A stretch of DNA of 64,000 nucleotides, taken from NCBI GenBank assembly GCA_020632795.1, contig JACKEV010000016.1:62001-126000 (forward strand), read 5' to 3'. The translations under genes and the position numbers were made by a program. Origin of the DNA: Alphaproteobacteria bacterium. GTDB lineage: Bacteria; Myxococcota_A; UBA796; CAJQPC01. Shown piece by piece: positions 16,196-25,147 of this stretch (position 1 is its first letter; each line of letters starts with the position of its first letter). The notes beneath the pieces were generated by a model. That model had not been told where the DNA came from, did no database searches, and saw only the letters and a list, made by a program, of their open reading frames with translations.

Positions 16196-17131
16196 GTGCT
16201 CCCGGAGACCCCCCAGCTCGAAGCCTTCCTCGCGGTGGCCACCACGCTGCACTTCGGCCGCGCGGCGGAGCGCCTGCACGTCACCCAGTCCACGGTGAGC
16301 CACCGCATCCGCAAGCTGGAGGAGTGCGTGGGGGTGGCGCTGTTCGACCGCAGCCACCGCAGCGTGCAGCTCACCCCGGCGGGCGTGGCCTACCTCAAGC
16401 GGGTCTCGGGCGCCGTCCGGGACCTCGACCGCGCCGAGCAGGACGCCCGCGCGGTCGGCTCGGGCCGCCAGGGCCGCTGCGTGATCGGGTACTCCGGCGC
16501 GGCCTCCTGCACGCCGCTGCTCGACGCGCTGGAGGCGGTGATGCCCGCGCTGCCCCAGGTGCAGTTCGAGCTGCAGCGGCGCGCCCTCCTGGAGCAGCTC
16601 GACGCGGTCCTGTCCGGGGAGCTGGACCTCGGGTCGAGCTTCCTGCCCATCCCGGGCGGCCGGGAGGGCCTGGAGGTCCAGGCGGTGGCGGCGCTCCCGC
16701 TGCGGGCCTGGGTCGCGGCGGACCACCCCCTCGCCCGGGCCGAGCGCGCGCCCCTGTCCGCGCTGGCCCAGGAGCGCTGGATCGTGCTGTCCGATCGCGC
16801 CGAGGCCGGCTTCTCCAGCTTCCTGCGTCGGCGCGGCGGGGGCGGTCAGGCCCCCCCGATCGAGGCGGACGCCCTCGACGCCACCTTCGATCTGGTCCGC
16901 CGGGGCCTTGGGATCACCGTGCTGCCCGCCACGCCGGTGGCCCCGCCCGGGGTGCGCGGCGTCCCCCTCGTCGGGCTGCCGGCGGCGCAGCTCAGCGTGT
17001 TCTGGCGCACGGGCCCGCTCCACCCCCTCGTCCGCGCGCTCATCGAGCCAGCCGACCGCTCACAGCGCGGCCCACAGGCTCAGCCCGAAGGTGACGGGCA
17101 TCCAGAGGACCAGCGGCAGCAGCCACGCTGA
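16196..17131 (+). CDS. LysR family transcriptional regulator
   Basis: A 311-residue regulator. Residues about 5-65 form the LysR winged HTH (LEAFLAVATTLHFGRAAERLHVTQSTVSHRIRKLEE), and residues 90-290 are the periplasmic-binding-like effector domain. GTG 16196 has AGGAGA five bases upstream and fits the family N-terminus; the frame is open far upstream but that part is an antisense artefact. The C-terminus (ADRSQRGPQAQPEGDGHPEDQRQQPR) is low complexity and lies over the 3' end of the convergent TspO-like gene, so it may be a run-on tail. Target genes are unknown. Confidence 0.88.
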   Translation: MLPETPQLEAFLAVATTLHFGRAAERLHVTQSTVSHRIRKLEECVGVALFDRSHRSVQLTPAGVAYLKRVSGAVRDLDRAEQDARAVGSGRQGRCVIGYSGAASCTPLLDALEAVMPALPQVQFELQRRALLEQLDAVLSGELDLGSSFLPIPGGREGLEVQAVAALPLRAWVAADHPLARAERAPLSALAQERWIVLSDRAEAGFSSFLRRRGGGGQAPPIEADALDATFDLVRRGLGITVLPATPVAPPGVRGVPLVGLPAAQLSVFWRTGPLHPLVRALIEPADRSQRGPQAQPEGDGHPEDQRQQPR

Positions 17132-17506
17132 GGCCGCCCTGGACACCCGGCGATATCCCCAGGCGGCGATCCAGACGACCCCCCACGCCAGCGCGTCCAT
17201 CAGCGCGGTCACCGCGGGGTCCTGCGCGGCGCAGGCGACCGGCATCCAGAGCAGCACGGTGAGGGCCGCGCAGCCCCCGAGCGCCAGGGCCAGGGGTGCG
17301 GCCTCGCCGTCCCCCCGGTGCGCCCACAGGGTCGCGGCGCCGACCCCGAAGCAGGGGTACAACACGGTCCACACCGCCCCGAACATCCAGGGCGCCAGCG
17401 GCGTGTCCCCGGCCGGTGGTCCCCACCACAGGAGGGCGAGGGCGCCGGTGCCGTGGCCGAGCAGCAGGGCGAGGACGGCAGCGAGGGCGGCGGAGAGGAT
17501 CGACAT
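17060..17506 (-). CDS. tspO: TspO/MBR (translocator) family protein
   Basis: A 148-residue protein with five predicted membrane helices. The segment PLAPWMFGAVWTVLYPCFGVGAATLW matches the conserved TspO helix 1-2 region (P-W-x-F-x-x-V-W-T-x-L-Y), and TFGLSLW near the end is also usual. TspO proteins bind porphyrins and cholesterol-like ligands in the membrane and respond to stress or light. Some usual residues are changed, so it is a divergent member. ATG 17506 has AGGAG upstream. Its 3' end overlaps the LysR reading frame by 72 bases on the opposite strand. Confidence 0.7.
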   Translation of the reverse strand: MSILSAALAAVLALLLGHGTGALALLWWGPPAGDTPLAPWMFGAVWTVLYPCFGVGAATLWAHRGDGEAAPLALALGGCAALTVLLWMPVACAAQDPAVTALMDALAWGVVWIAAWGYRRVSRAASAWLLPLVLWMPVTFGLSLWAAL

Positions 17507-17630
17507 GGGCGGCTCCTGGACCCATCCTGCCGTGCGGCGTCTGTTCGATCCAATGAATGATCTGGCTCGATTCATTCATATGGTTCATGATTCGGCTCTG
17601 GTCCCTCAGCCGCGCGCGCGGTCGATGCGC

Positions 17631-17636
17631 TATCCT
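17631..17636 (+). promoter_or_regulatory. Candidate -10 element for the M16 protease operon
   Basis: TATCCT in GCGCTATCCTC lies 19 bases before the ATG at 17656. GGAGG at 17647-17651 is the ribosome site. Confidence 0.35.
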
Positions 17637-17655
17637 CCTCCCTCCCGGAGGCCGC

Positions 17656-18990
17656 ATGTTGCCGCTGCTCCTGACCTCGGCGGCCCTCGCCGAGCCGCAC
17701 CCCCTGCTGACCACCGACGCCCAGGTCCGCACCCTCGACAACGGCCTGGTCGTCATCGTCGAGCCCCAGCGCCGCGCCGACGTCGTCGCCCTCTACCTGC
17801 GCTACGGCGTCGGGGCCCGCGACGAGGCCGAGGGGGAGGGCGGCTGCGCCCACCTCTTCGAGCACCTGATGTTCGAGGGCTCCGAGAACGCCCCCGGCGC
17901 CAGCTTCGACGACCTCACCCAGGCCGCCGGGGCCTGGAACAACGCCTGGACCAGCGCCGACGAGACCGCCTACCACATGAGCATGCCCTCCGGGGCCCTG
18001 GACCTCGCGCTCTTCCTGGAGTCCGACCGCCTGGGCTTCCTGGACGTGGCCGACGTGGAGGTCCAGCAGGACGTGGTCCTCCAGGAGCGGGCCGAGGGCT
18101 ACGCTGAGCCCCACGGCGCCGACTGGGACGTGCTCACCACCCTGGCCTGGCCCGAGGGCCACCCCTACCACGTCCCCATCATCGGCACCGTGGACGACAT
18201 CCAGGCCTTCTCCGACGACCGCACCCGGGCCTTCTGGAGCACCCACTACGTGCCCGCCAACGGCACCCTGGCCCTGGTCGGCCTGCTGGAGCCCGAGGCC
18301 ACCTTCGCCGCCGTGGAGCGCTGGTTCTCGGACGTGCCCCCCCGGGCCGCCGCCCCCGAGCGCGCCGCCGCCCCGCCCCTGCCCGAGCGCCACGTCGACG
18401 GGGTGTTTGAGGACGACGTCGCCGACCACGCCCTGTACCTGGCCTGGCCCGTCCCCGGGCGCTTCTCCGCGGACGAGCCCGCGATGGAGCTGCTGAGCGT
18501 GGTGCTCTCCTACGGCCGGGGCACCCGGCTGGACGACGCGCTGTACTACGACCGCCGCCTCACCGAGAGCACCTGGGTCGGGCTGGACGCCGGGGACCTG
18601 GGCAGCCTCTTCGTGCTGGAGGCGTACACCAGCCGCCGCCGCGTGCGCCGGGTCGCGCGGGCGATGGAGGACGTCATCGCCGAGCTGGCCGAGCGCCCCC
18701 CCACCATCGATGAGCTGGAGCGGGCCCGCGCCGCGCTGAGGGGCTGGCTGCTCGACATGGTGGAGCAGCCCGAGGGCCGGGCGGAGTGGCTGGCCACCTG
18801 CCAGGCCTACTTCGGCACGCCGGACTGCCTGGAAGACCTGTGGGCCCGCTACGAGGCGGTGACCCCCGACGACCTGGTGCGGGTCGCAGAGACCTGGCTC
18901 ACCCCCGAGCGCCGGGTCAGCCTGTCGGTGGTGCCCGAGGGCAGGGCCCGCCGGGCGGTCCGGGGCGCGGTGCCGGTGGGGTTGCCATGA
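17656..18990 (+). CDS. M16 family zinc metallopeptidase, catalytic subunit
   Basis: A 444-residue exported peptidase of the pitrilysin/insulinase family. A short signal sequence (MLPLLLTSAALAEP) precedes the inverted zinc motif HLFEH (66-70); the further ligand Glu probably lies in LQERAEGYAEP. The C-terminal M16 homologous domain follows. The next gene encodes an M16 protein without the zinc motif and overlaps by four bases, so the two likely form the usual heterodimer in the periplasm. GGAGG at 17647-17651 supports ATG 17656 over the earlier frame start. Confidence 0.92.
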   Translation: MLPLLLTSAALAEPHPLLTTDAQVRTLDNGLVVIVEPQRRADVVALYLRYGVGARDEAEGEGGCAHLFEHLMFEGSENAPGASFDDLTQAAGAWNNAWTSADETAYHMSMPSGALDLALFLESDRLGFLDVADVEVQQDVVLQERAEGYAEPHGADWDVLTTLAWPEGHPYHVPIIGTVDDIQAFSDDRTRAFWSTHYVPANGTLALVGLLEPEATFAAVERWFSDVPPRAAAPERAAAPPLPERHVDGVFEDDVADHALYLAWPVPGRFSADEPAMELLSVVLSYGRGTRLDDALYYDRRLTESTWVGLDAGDLGSLFVLEAYTSRRRVRRVARAMEDVIAELAERPPTIDELERARAALRGWLLDMVEQPEGRAEWLATCQAYFGTPDCLEDLWARYEAVTPDDLVRVAETWLTPERRVSLSVVPEGRARRAVRGAVPVGLP

Positions 18991-20441
18991 CGCGCCTCCT
19001 CCTTCCGCTGCTCGCCCTGCTCGCGCTCTTCAGCGAGGCGCGCCCTCAGGACGCCGATCCCGTCGAGGTCATCGAGGACCCCGGCCCCGACCGCGCCACC
19101 CCCCCGGCGGTCCGGCCCCCCGTGCGGCTGGACCTGCCCGACCCCACGCCCCTGTCCGACGGCCGCGTCCAGCACGTCCGGGTCGAGGGGGTCCGCCGGG
19201 TGGAGGTCTCCCTGCGCCTTCCCGTGGGCCGCGTGGACCTCTGCCCCGACGACCGCACCCCCTGCGACGCTCTGGAGTCGCTCTGGGCCCTGGGCAGCGA
19301 GGCCCACCCCCCCGAGGCGATGGAGCCCGCCCTGGACCGCCTCGACGCCTGGATCGCCGCGGACGTCCACTCCCGCGCCACCTACCTCTCCCTCTCGGTG
19401 CCCCGGGAGTCCCTGGCCGAGGGCGTCGGGCTGCTCGATGAGGTGCTGCGCCAGCCGGTCTTCTCCAAGGTCGAGCTGCGGCGGGCGGCCGCCGACGCGC
19501 GCTACGACCTCCTGGAGGCCGACCCCACCGACCTCGACGCGGTGTCCTACGGGGCGCTGGACCACGGCTGGTTCCCCCCGGAGAGCCCGTTCGGTGCCCG
19601 GCCCGACCCCGACGCGTGGCGCCGGCTCGCCCCCGGCGACGTCGCGGCGCTGCACCAGGCGCTGCTCGCCCAGGGGTCGATGGAGGCCCTGGTCGTCGGG
19701 GACCTGAGCGAGGCCGAGGCCGCTGCGGTGGCGCCGCTGCTGGAGGGCTTCACCGCCGCCGGCCCCCCGGCCGCGCCCCCGCTCGAGCCCCTGCCCGAGG
19801 GCCTGAGGGTCATCGGCGTGGACCTGCCCTCGGGCGGGCAGACCGCCATCCGCCTGCGCACCGCCGCCCCCGTGGCCGGCGATCCTGAGCGGGTGGACTT
19901 CGCCCTGGCCGACTTCGCCCTGTGCGGGGCCTTCAAGAGCCGCATCAACACGGTGCTGCGCGAGGAGAAGGGCTGGACCTACGGGGCGTCGAGCTGGCAC
20001 GGCGCCCACCCCGCCTACGGCACCTGGACCCTGGCCGTGGACGTCCCCCAGGCCAACGTGCTCGGCGCCATCGACGAGATCGAGCGCCTGCTCAGCGAAT
20101 ACGTGGAGGAGGGCTCCACCCCCGAGGAGGTCGACGCGGCCTGGCGGGACGAGCTGACCTGGTGGAACCGCATGCAGCTCACCGCCGGGCACGCGGCGGG
20201 GTTCTACGGCGACGTCCTGGGCCTGGGCGAGTCGGTGGCCGACGCCGCGGCCCGCGCTGACGCCCGCGCCCGGGGCTCCGCCGAGAGCACCCGGTCGGCG
20301 GCGGCCCCCTGGCTGGCCCCCGACGCCCCCCGCCTCTGGGTCATCGTCGGGGACCAGGCGGTCCTGGCCCCCATGCTGGAGTCCCGGGGCTGGCCGGTCG
20401 AGTGGATCAGCCCCGAGGACGCGGTGCTCGGCGCCCTATGA
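18987..20441 (+). CDS. M16 family protein, non-catalytic subunit
   Basis: A 484-residue exported protein with a signal peptide (MTRLLLPLLALLALFSEARP). Where an active subunit would have HxxEH, the sequence reads LWALGSEAHPPEAME, so zinc cannot be bound in the usual way. The C-terminal half keeps LREEKGWTYGASSWHG, the Arg/Tyr loop through which the inactive M16 subunit contributes to the partner's active site. Pairing of a zinc-bearing and a zinc-less M16 protein is well known in bacteria. It starts inside the stop codon of the catalytic subunit and overlaps the convergent aminotransferase gene by six bases. Confidence 0.9.
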   Translation: MTRLLLPLLALLALFSEARPQDADPVEVIEDPGPDRATPPAVRPPVRLDLPDPTPLSDGRVQHVRVEGVRRVEVSLRLPVGRVDLCPDDRTPCDALESLWALGSEAHPPEAMEPALDRLDAWIAADVHSRATYLSLSVPRESLAEGVGLLDEVLRQPVFSKVELRRAAADARYDLLEADPTDLDAVSYGALDHGWFPPESPFGARPDPDAWRRLAPGDVAALHQALLAQGSMEALVVGDLSEAEAAAVAPLLEGFTAAGPPAAPPLEPLPEGLRVIGVDLPSGGQTAIRLRTAAPVAGDPERVDFALADFALCGAFKSRINTVLREEKGWTYGASSWHGAHPAYGTWTLAVDVPQANVLGAIDEIERLLSEYVEEGSTPEEVDAAWRDELTWWNRMQLTAGHAAGFYGDVLGLGESVADAAARADARARGSAESTRSAAAPWLAPDAPRLWVIVGDQAVLAPMLESRGWPVEWISPEDAVLGAL

Positions 20442-21725
20442 CGCCTCCCCGCCGTGGAGCAGCTCCCCCACCCGCTTCACGGCCTCCAGCACCTGGTCGG
20501 TGTCGGTGGCGGTGTAGCACATGCGGAACCAGCCGCTCACGGGGTTCGACAGGGTCCGGCCGGGCAGCAGCCCGACCTTCGCCTCGTCGCGGATCCAGGC
20601 GGCCAGCCGCTCCTCCTGCGGGTCGATCTCCGGGTAGAGGGCGGCCCCGGAGTCCGGCGCCCGACCGAGCCAGGCGCTGAGGTCCAGCCAGAAGAACTGC
20701 GCGGCGCTGCTGTCCCGCTTGAAGGGGAGCTTCTGCCGGACCAGCTCCGCGCCGACGCGCCCGCGGGCCTCGGTGAGCCGGACCCGGTAGCGCTCCATCG
20801 CCCGGGTGGTGACGAGCCGCCCGCCGTCGGTCCGGCTCAGCATCTGCTTCACCGCCCACTGCTTGAGGGAGTCCATCGGCGTGAACCAGGCCATCTCCTT
20901 GTCCGGCGCCTTGCCCCCCACGGCGTGGTGGACCTTCTGGCTGCTGGAGACGATGAAGCCGGCCTTGAACCCGGAGAGCCCGAAGTCCTTGGCCAGCCCC
21001 CAGACCATGTGGACCCGCGCCCGCTGGTCGGCGGTGGCCCTGGTGTACGCGTCCAGGGTGAAGGCGCTGACGAAGGCCGGGCTCACCCCGACGGTCTGGG
21101 AGAGGGCGTAGATCTCGTCCGAGATGATGTGGAGCTTCGTGCGCTTCAGGACCAGGTCGTAGATCGCCTCCAGGTTCTCCTTGGCGTAGTTGATGCCCAG
21201 GGGGTTGTGGGGGTTGGTGAGCACCAGGGCCTTCGCGTTCGGGTAGGCCTTGAGCGCGTCCTCGACGTCCTTCACCGTGATCTGGTGGTTCTTCGTGGTG
21301 AACAGGCGCAGGCGGCAGCGGGGCCGCTGCTCGAAGCACCAGCGGAAGCCCTGCCAGGCCGGGGCGGGCACGAGCACCTCGTCCCCAGGCGCCAGCAGGG
21401 AGAACGCGAGGCACTCCAGCGCCGCGCTCACGCCCCCGACCCCGAAGATCCAGTTGGGGGGGACCGTGAAGCCGAAGTGGTCGGAGAAGAGCCGCGCTGT
21501 CTGCGTCCGCAGCTCGTCGTCGCCGTAGTTGCGGGTGTACTTGGTCTCCCCGACCACCAGCGGCGTGAGGCTGCCGAAGACCTGCTCCTTGAGGTAGTCG
21601 AAGATGAGCACGTTCTCGGCGACCGCGAGGTTGATGAAGTCCTTGTCCTCGGCCGCGTACTGCGCAGCGCGGGCCTCGGGGTCGGCGAGCAGGAGGAGCT
21701 GGTGGAGCTGTTCGGTCGTGATCAT
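20436..21725 (-). CDS. PLP-dependent aminotransferase, class I/II, ACC synthase-like
   Basis: A 429-residue fold-type I enzyme. Motifs include NLAVAENVLIFDYL (substrate-binding start typical of ACC synthases), TNPHNPLG (Asn that contacts PLP), SDEIYALS (Asp/Tyr contacts) and GLAKDFGLSGFKAG, with the Schiff-base Lys in AKDFG. These forms resemble the ACC synthase-like group, although bacterial members usually act as transaminases or lyases on other amino acids. No ethylene-pathway gene is near. It stands alone on the minus strand. Confidence 0.88.
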   Translation of the reverse strand: MITTEQLHQLLLLADPEARAAQYAAEDKDFINLAVAENVLIFDYLKEQVFGSLTPLVVGETKYTRNYGDDELRTQTARLFSDHFGFTVPPNWIFGVGGVSAALECLAFSLLAPGDEVLVPAPAWQGFRWCFEQRPRCRLRLFTTKNHQITVKDVEDALKAYPNAKALVLTNPHNPLGINYAKENLEAIYDLVLKRTKLHIISDEIYALSQTVGVSPAFVSAFTLDAYTRATADQRARVHMVWGLAKDFGLSGFKAGFIVSSSQKVHHAVGGKAPDKEMAWFTPMDSLKQWAVKQMLSRTDGGRLVTTRAMERYRVRLTEARGRVGAELVRQKLPFKRDSSAAQFFWLDLSAWLGRAPDSGAALYPEIDPQEERLAAWIRDEAKVGLLPGRTLSNPVSGWFRMCYTATDTDQVLEAVKRVGELLHGGEAS

Positions 21726-21862
21726 GAGGACACCTCGTCGTTGGCGGGGATCTCAGCCCGCCGTTTCTGCACTTGAGGGTACCGGCCTTTCTCCACCGCT
21801 TACATGGAAGAACCTTGAGCGCGGGCTCGAAGAAGTTCGAGGGCTGGTTAAAGGGCCCCACG
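21726..21862. other. Divergent intergenic region with a small hairpin
   Basis: A hairpin CTCGAA-GAAG-TTCGAG lies at 21826-21841, just before the parvulin gene. GCTTACATGG about 60 bases before the ATG contains a possible -10 (TTACAT). It probably holds the promoters of both the aminotransferase and the parvulin genes. Confidence 0.3.
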
Positions 21863-22627
21863 ATGCCCTGGTGGAAGCAGCCCCTCGTGCACTTCCTGGC
21901 GCTGGGCGCGGCCCTGTGGGCGGGGTCCGCCCTGCGCGAGGCCCCCGCACCGCCGGACGACGCGGTCATCGTCGTGCCGCCCGGCCTGGACGACCCCGCC
22001 GCGATCGACCAGTACGCCCGGGACGAGGCCCTCACCCGCGAGGCCCTGGCGATGGGCCTGCACACCAGCGACCCCATCGTGCGGCGGCGGCTGGCCCAGA
22101 AGATGCGCTTCCTGCTGCGGGACCTCGCGGTCGTCGAGGAGCCCGACGACGCCGCCCTCTCCGACTGGCTGGCCCAGCACCCCGAGCGCTTCTCCCGGGC
22201 GACCCGCTACGCCCTGGTGCACGTCTACTTCAACCCGGAGGCTCGGGAGGACGCCGAGGCCGACGCCGTGACGGCCCTGGAGACCCTGCGCGCCCACCCC
22301 CCCGAGAAGCCCTGGGCCCTCGGCGACGCCTTCCTCCACCCCCATCAGCTCAAGGGGGTGGACGCCGGCGCCCTGGACCGCAGCTTCGGGCCCGGCTTCG
22401 GCGCCCAGGTCACCGCGCTGGAGGTCGGGGCGTGGGCGGGGCCGCTGCGCTCCCGCTACGGGCTCCACCTGGTGAAGGTCACCGAGGCCGAGGCCGGCGA
22501 CGACGCGCCCGCTCTGGACGACGTGCGCGAGGCGGTGCGCGCCGACTGGCTCAAGGCCCGCCGGACCGAGGCCGCCGCCGCAGCCGAGGCCGAATTGCTG
22601 GCCCGCTACACGGTCGTCGGGCCGTGA
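21863..22627 (+). CDS. Parvulin-type peptidyl-prolyl isomerase
   Basis: A 254-residue protein with an N-terminal hydrophobic anchor (VHFLALGAALWAGSAL). The SurA/PpiC-like layout is visible: a helical N-terminal part, then a parvulin domain around SRATRYALVHVYFNPEA to VGAWAGPLRSRYGLHLVKVTE. It probably folds or guides envelope proteins. GTGA at 22624-22627 couples it to the HupE/UreJ gene. This isomerase plus HupE arrangement recurs in other Proteobacteria. ATG 21863 begins the anchor; the frame is open 30 codons further upstream. Confidence 0.85.
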   Translation: MPWWKQPLVHFLALGAALWAGSALREAPAPPDDAVIVVPPGLDDPAAIDQYARDEALTREALAMGLHTSDPIVRRRLAQKMRFLLRDLAVVEEPDDAALSDWLAQHPERFSRATRYALVHVYFNPEAREDAEADAVTALETLRAHPPEKPWALGDAFLHPHQLKGVDAGALDRSFGPGFGAQVTALEVGAWAGPLRSRYGLHLVKVTEAEAGDDAPALDDVREAVRADWLKARRTEAAAAAEAELLARYTVVGP

Positions 22628-23586
22628 TCAGCGCGCTCCTGCTGGGGGCGGTCGCCTGGGGCCACGCCCTGGAGCCCTCCCTGCTGGAGCTGGACGCCCG
22701 CGACCCCGCCCGGGTGCAGGTCACCTGGAAGCGCCCCTTCGCCGAGGGGAGCCCGCTCCCTCTGGACGTGCTGCTGCCCCCGGGCTGCGCGGCCACTGGC
22801 CCCGTCACGGTCGACGAGAGCACCACGGTGCGCACCGAGCGCTGGACGGCGGACTGCGGGGCGGCGTTCTCCGGCCAGCTCTCCGTCCTGGGGCTGGAGC
22901 GCACCGGCGGGGATGTCATCTTTCGATATCAGGACAGCGAGCAGCGCCACCACGCCGTGCTGACCCCCGCCGCGCCGAGCTGGTCCCGGCCCCAGGGGGC
23001 GGCCTCGGGCAGCCCCTCCGCCCTGCGGCTCTACCTGCCCATCGGCGTCGAGCACATCCTGGAGGGCGCCGACCACCTCGCCTTCGTGCTGGGCCTGGTG
23101 CTGCTGGTCGGCCGCCGCGCCAGGGCGCTGCTGCTGGCGATCACCGGCTTCACCCTGGCCCACAGCCTCACCCTGGCCCTGGCGAGCCTGGACGTGGTGC
23201 GGGCCCCCTCGGCGGTGGTCGAGGCCTGCATCGCTGGCAGCGTGCTCCTGCTGGCGGTCGAGCTGGCCCGCCCGGCGGACGCCCCGCCCACCTGGACCCA
23301 CCGCCACCCGGCCCTGGTCTCGATGGCGTGCGGGCTGCTGCATGGCCTGGGCTTCGCCGGGGCCCTGGCCGAGCTGGGCCTCCCCCAGGACGACCTGCTG
23401 GGGGCGCTGCTGGGCTTCAACCTGGGGGTGGAGGCGGGGCAGCTCACCGTGGTCGCCGGGCTGCTGGCCCTGGGCGCGGCGGCGCGGGCGCTCCGGCTCA
23501 CCGCGCAGCGCCCGCTGGTCTACGCCCTGGGGGCGGTCGCCGCGATGTGGACCCTGGCGCGCGGCTGGGCGGTGCTCATCGGCTGA
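22624..23586 (+). CDS. HupE/UreJ family membrane protein
   Basis: A 320-residue protein with a cleaved or anchored N-terminus (AWGHALEPS), a periplasmic domain of about 130 residues and then six or so helices. IGVEHILEGADHLAFVLGLVLLV and HGLGFAGALAELG are the HupE/UreJ_2 signature; the His and Asp residues there are thought to bind Ni or Co in true HupE permeases. Metal specificity is unproven in this extended subfamily. It is coupled to the parvulin gene by a GTGA overlap and runs 11 bases into the convergent ankyrin gene. Confidence 0.87.
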   Translation: MISALLLGAVAWGHALEPSLLELDARDPARVQVTWKRPFAEGSPLPLDVLLPPGCAATGPVTVDESTTVRTERWTADCGAAFSGQLSVLGLERTGGDVIFRYQDSEQRHHAVLTPAAPSWSRPQGAASGSPSALRLYLPIGVEHILEGADHLAFVLGLVLLVGRRARALLLAITGFTLAHSLTLALASLDVVRAPSAVVEACIAGSVLLLAVELARPADAPPTWTHRHPALVSMACGLLHGLGFAGALAELGLPQDDLLGALLGFNLGVEAGQLTVVAGLLALGAAARALRLTAQRPLVYALGAVAAMWTLARGWAVLIG

Positions 23587-25138
23587 GCTTGATCCCCCGC
23601 TCGGCGGCGATGTCGCGCAGGCGTCGGCCGGCGGTGTCGACCTCCTCGGGGTCCGCGCCACGGGCCAGCAGCAGGTCGACGACGGGCTGGTGGGCGGCCC
23701 ACGTCGCCTCGAACAGCGGGCTCCATCGGTGCCGGTCCTGGCGGCCCTCGTGGACGCCCACCCCGGCGTCGAGCAGGCGTCGCACCACCGCGACGCGCCC
23801 GGCGCCGGCCGCCGCGTTGATGGGGGGCACGTGCCAGCTTCCGGCCCGCGGATCTGCGTCGGCCGCCAGCAGCGCGTCGACGACGGTGAGGTGCCCCCTC
23901 TGGGCGGCCTGGTACAGAGGGGTCCGCCCATGCCGCCGGGCGTCGGGGTCGAGCCCGCTGGTCAGCAGCGCGGTCACCAGCGCGGCGGCGCCCCCTTCAC
24001 AGGCCTCGGCGAGGACATCGGCGGTGGGCGCGGCCCCCCGCTCCAGCAGCGCGAGGCCCAGCGCGCTGTGCCCGCCATTCGCCGCCTTCTCCAGCCCGTC
24101 GTTGAGCTGCTCCGGGTCGTCCGGCAGGTGGGCGAAGGCCAGCGCCTGGAGCCCGCCCTCGCAGGCCGCCAGGAACAGGGGCTCGGTCCAGGGCGCCACA
24201 GGCGCGCCCCGCTCCAGCAGCAGGGCCACCACGTCAGCCCGCCCGCCCCGCGCGGCGTGGAGCAGGGCCTGCGCGTGCACGGTCTCCCCGCCCATCGGCG
24301 CCCCGGCGTCCAGGAGCAGCCGAGCGACCGCTGCGTTGCCCGCCTCCCGCAGAGCGAAGGGGAGGGCGGTGGCCCCGTGTGCCAGGAGCAGGGCGACGAG
24401 GTCCGCCCGCCCCATCTTCGCGACCACGTGCAAGGGCTGGGGGGGGCCGTAGGCGTCCGGATCGGCGCCCCCGTCCAGGTGTCGTCGCGTGCCCTCCACA
24501 TCCCCGAGCTGCACGCAGCGATAGAGGCTGGCCGGCTCGGGCTCGGGGCGCCACCGCCACGCGCGCTCCGGGGCGGGGCCGACCCGGTGGGCCTCCCAGT
24601 CCACGCCACGGGTGTGCGGCTCGAAGTACGGCCCGGTCATCGCCACGCCGAGGTGGGCCAGGGCGAGCATCAGCACGTCGCCGCCCACGTCCTCGCCGAC
24701 GGCGTCGTCGCGCCAGCGGCGGACCTGCCCCCGGGACTGCCAGCGCAGCCGCTCCGGGCGCGGGCCCAGGATCCAGGCGGCCTCCCGCTCGATGTCCCCG
24801 CCCCACGTCTGGCACCGGTAGAAGACCAGCGTGTCGCCCTCAGCGAGCTGCTGCAGGCCACCGAGGACGGCCCTCGGAGGAGCCTCCCAGGCGTCCAGCG
24901 GCGGCCAGGGGGGCAGCACATCCGGCCCGCGCAGCACGTCCCAGGGCTCGGCGCCGTGGCCGTGGATGCCGTCCGGCGCGGTCAGCTCCCGCACCGCGAG
25001 CAGCCCTTCAGGGGGCAGCGGCACGCCGGGCAGGTCCACCAGATGGTAGAGCTGGCGCGCGAGGGCCGGCACGCCCTGGAGCCGGGCGCACAGCGCCGGG
25101 CTGTAGCGGGCGTAGAGGACGTCGGTCGACCAGGCCAT
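23576..25138 (-). CDS. Ankyrin repeat protein
   Basis: A 520-residue protein. The first 200 residues have no recognised domain but contain Trp-rich segments. From about residue 205 to the end there are about nine ankyrin units, for example PLHVVAKMGRADLVALLLAHGA and PLYQAAQRGHLTVVDALLAADADP. No signal peptide is evident, so it is likely cytosolic and mediates protein contacts. Some units are degenerate (ALREAGNAAVARLLLDAGAP). It sits nine bases upstream of a small lipoprotein gene transcribed in the same direction. Confidence 0.87.
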   Translation of the reverse strand: MAWSTDVLYARYSPALCARLQGVPALARQLYHLVDLPGVPLPPEGLLAVRELTAPDGIHGHGAEPWDVLRGPDVLPPWPPLDAWEAPPRAVLGGLQQLAEGDTLVFYRCQTWGGDIEREAAWILGPRPERLRWQSRGQVRRWRDDAVGEDVGGDVLMLALAHLGVAMTGPYFEPHTRGVDWEAHRVGPAPERAWRWRPEPEPASLYRCVQLGDVEGTRRHLDGGADPDAYGPPQPLHVVAKMGRADLVALLLAHGATALPFALREAGNAAVARLLLDAGAPMGGETVHAQALLHAARGGRADVVALLLERGAPVAPWTEPLFLAACEGGLQALAFAHLPDDPEQLNDGLEKAANGGHSALGLALLERGAAPTADVLAEACEGGAAALVTALLTSGLDPDARRHGRTPLYQAAQRGHLTVVDALLAADADPRAGSWHVPPINAAAGAGRVAVVRRLLDAGVGVHEGRQDRHRWSPLFEATWAAHQPVVDLLLARGADPEEVDTAGRRLRDIAAERGIKLSR

Positions 25139-25147
25139 GACGGGCGG

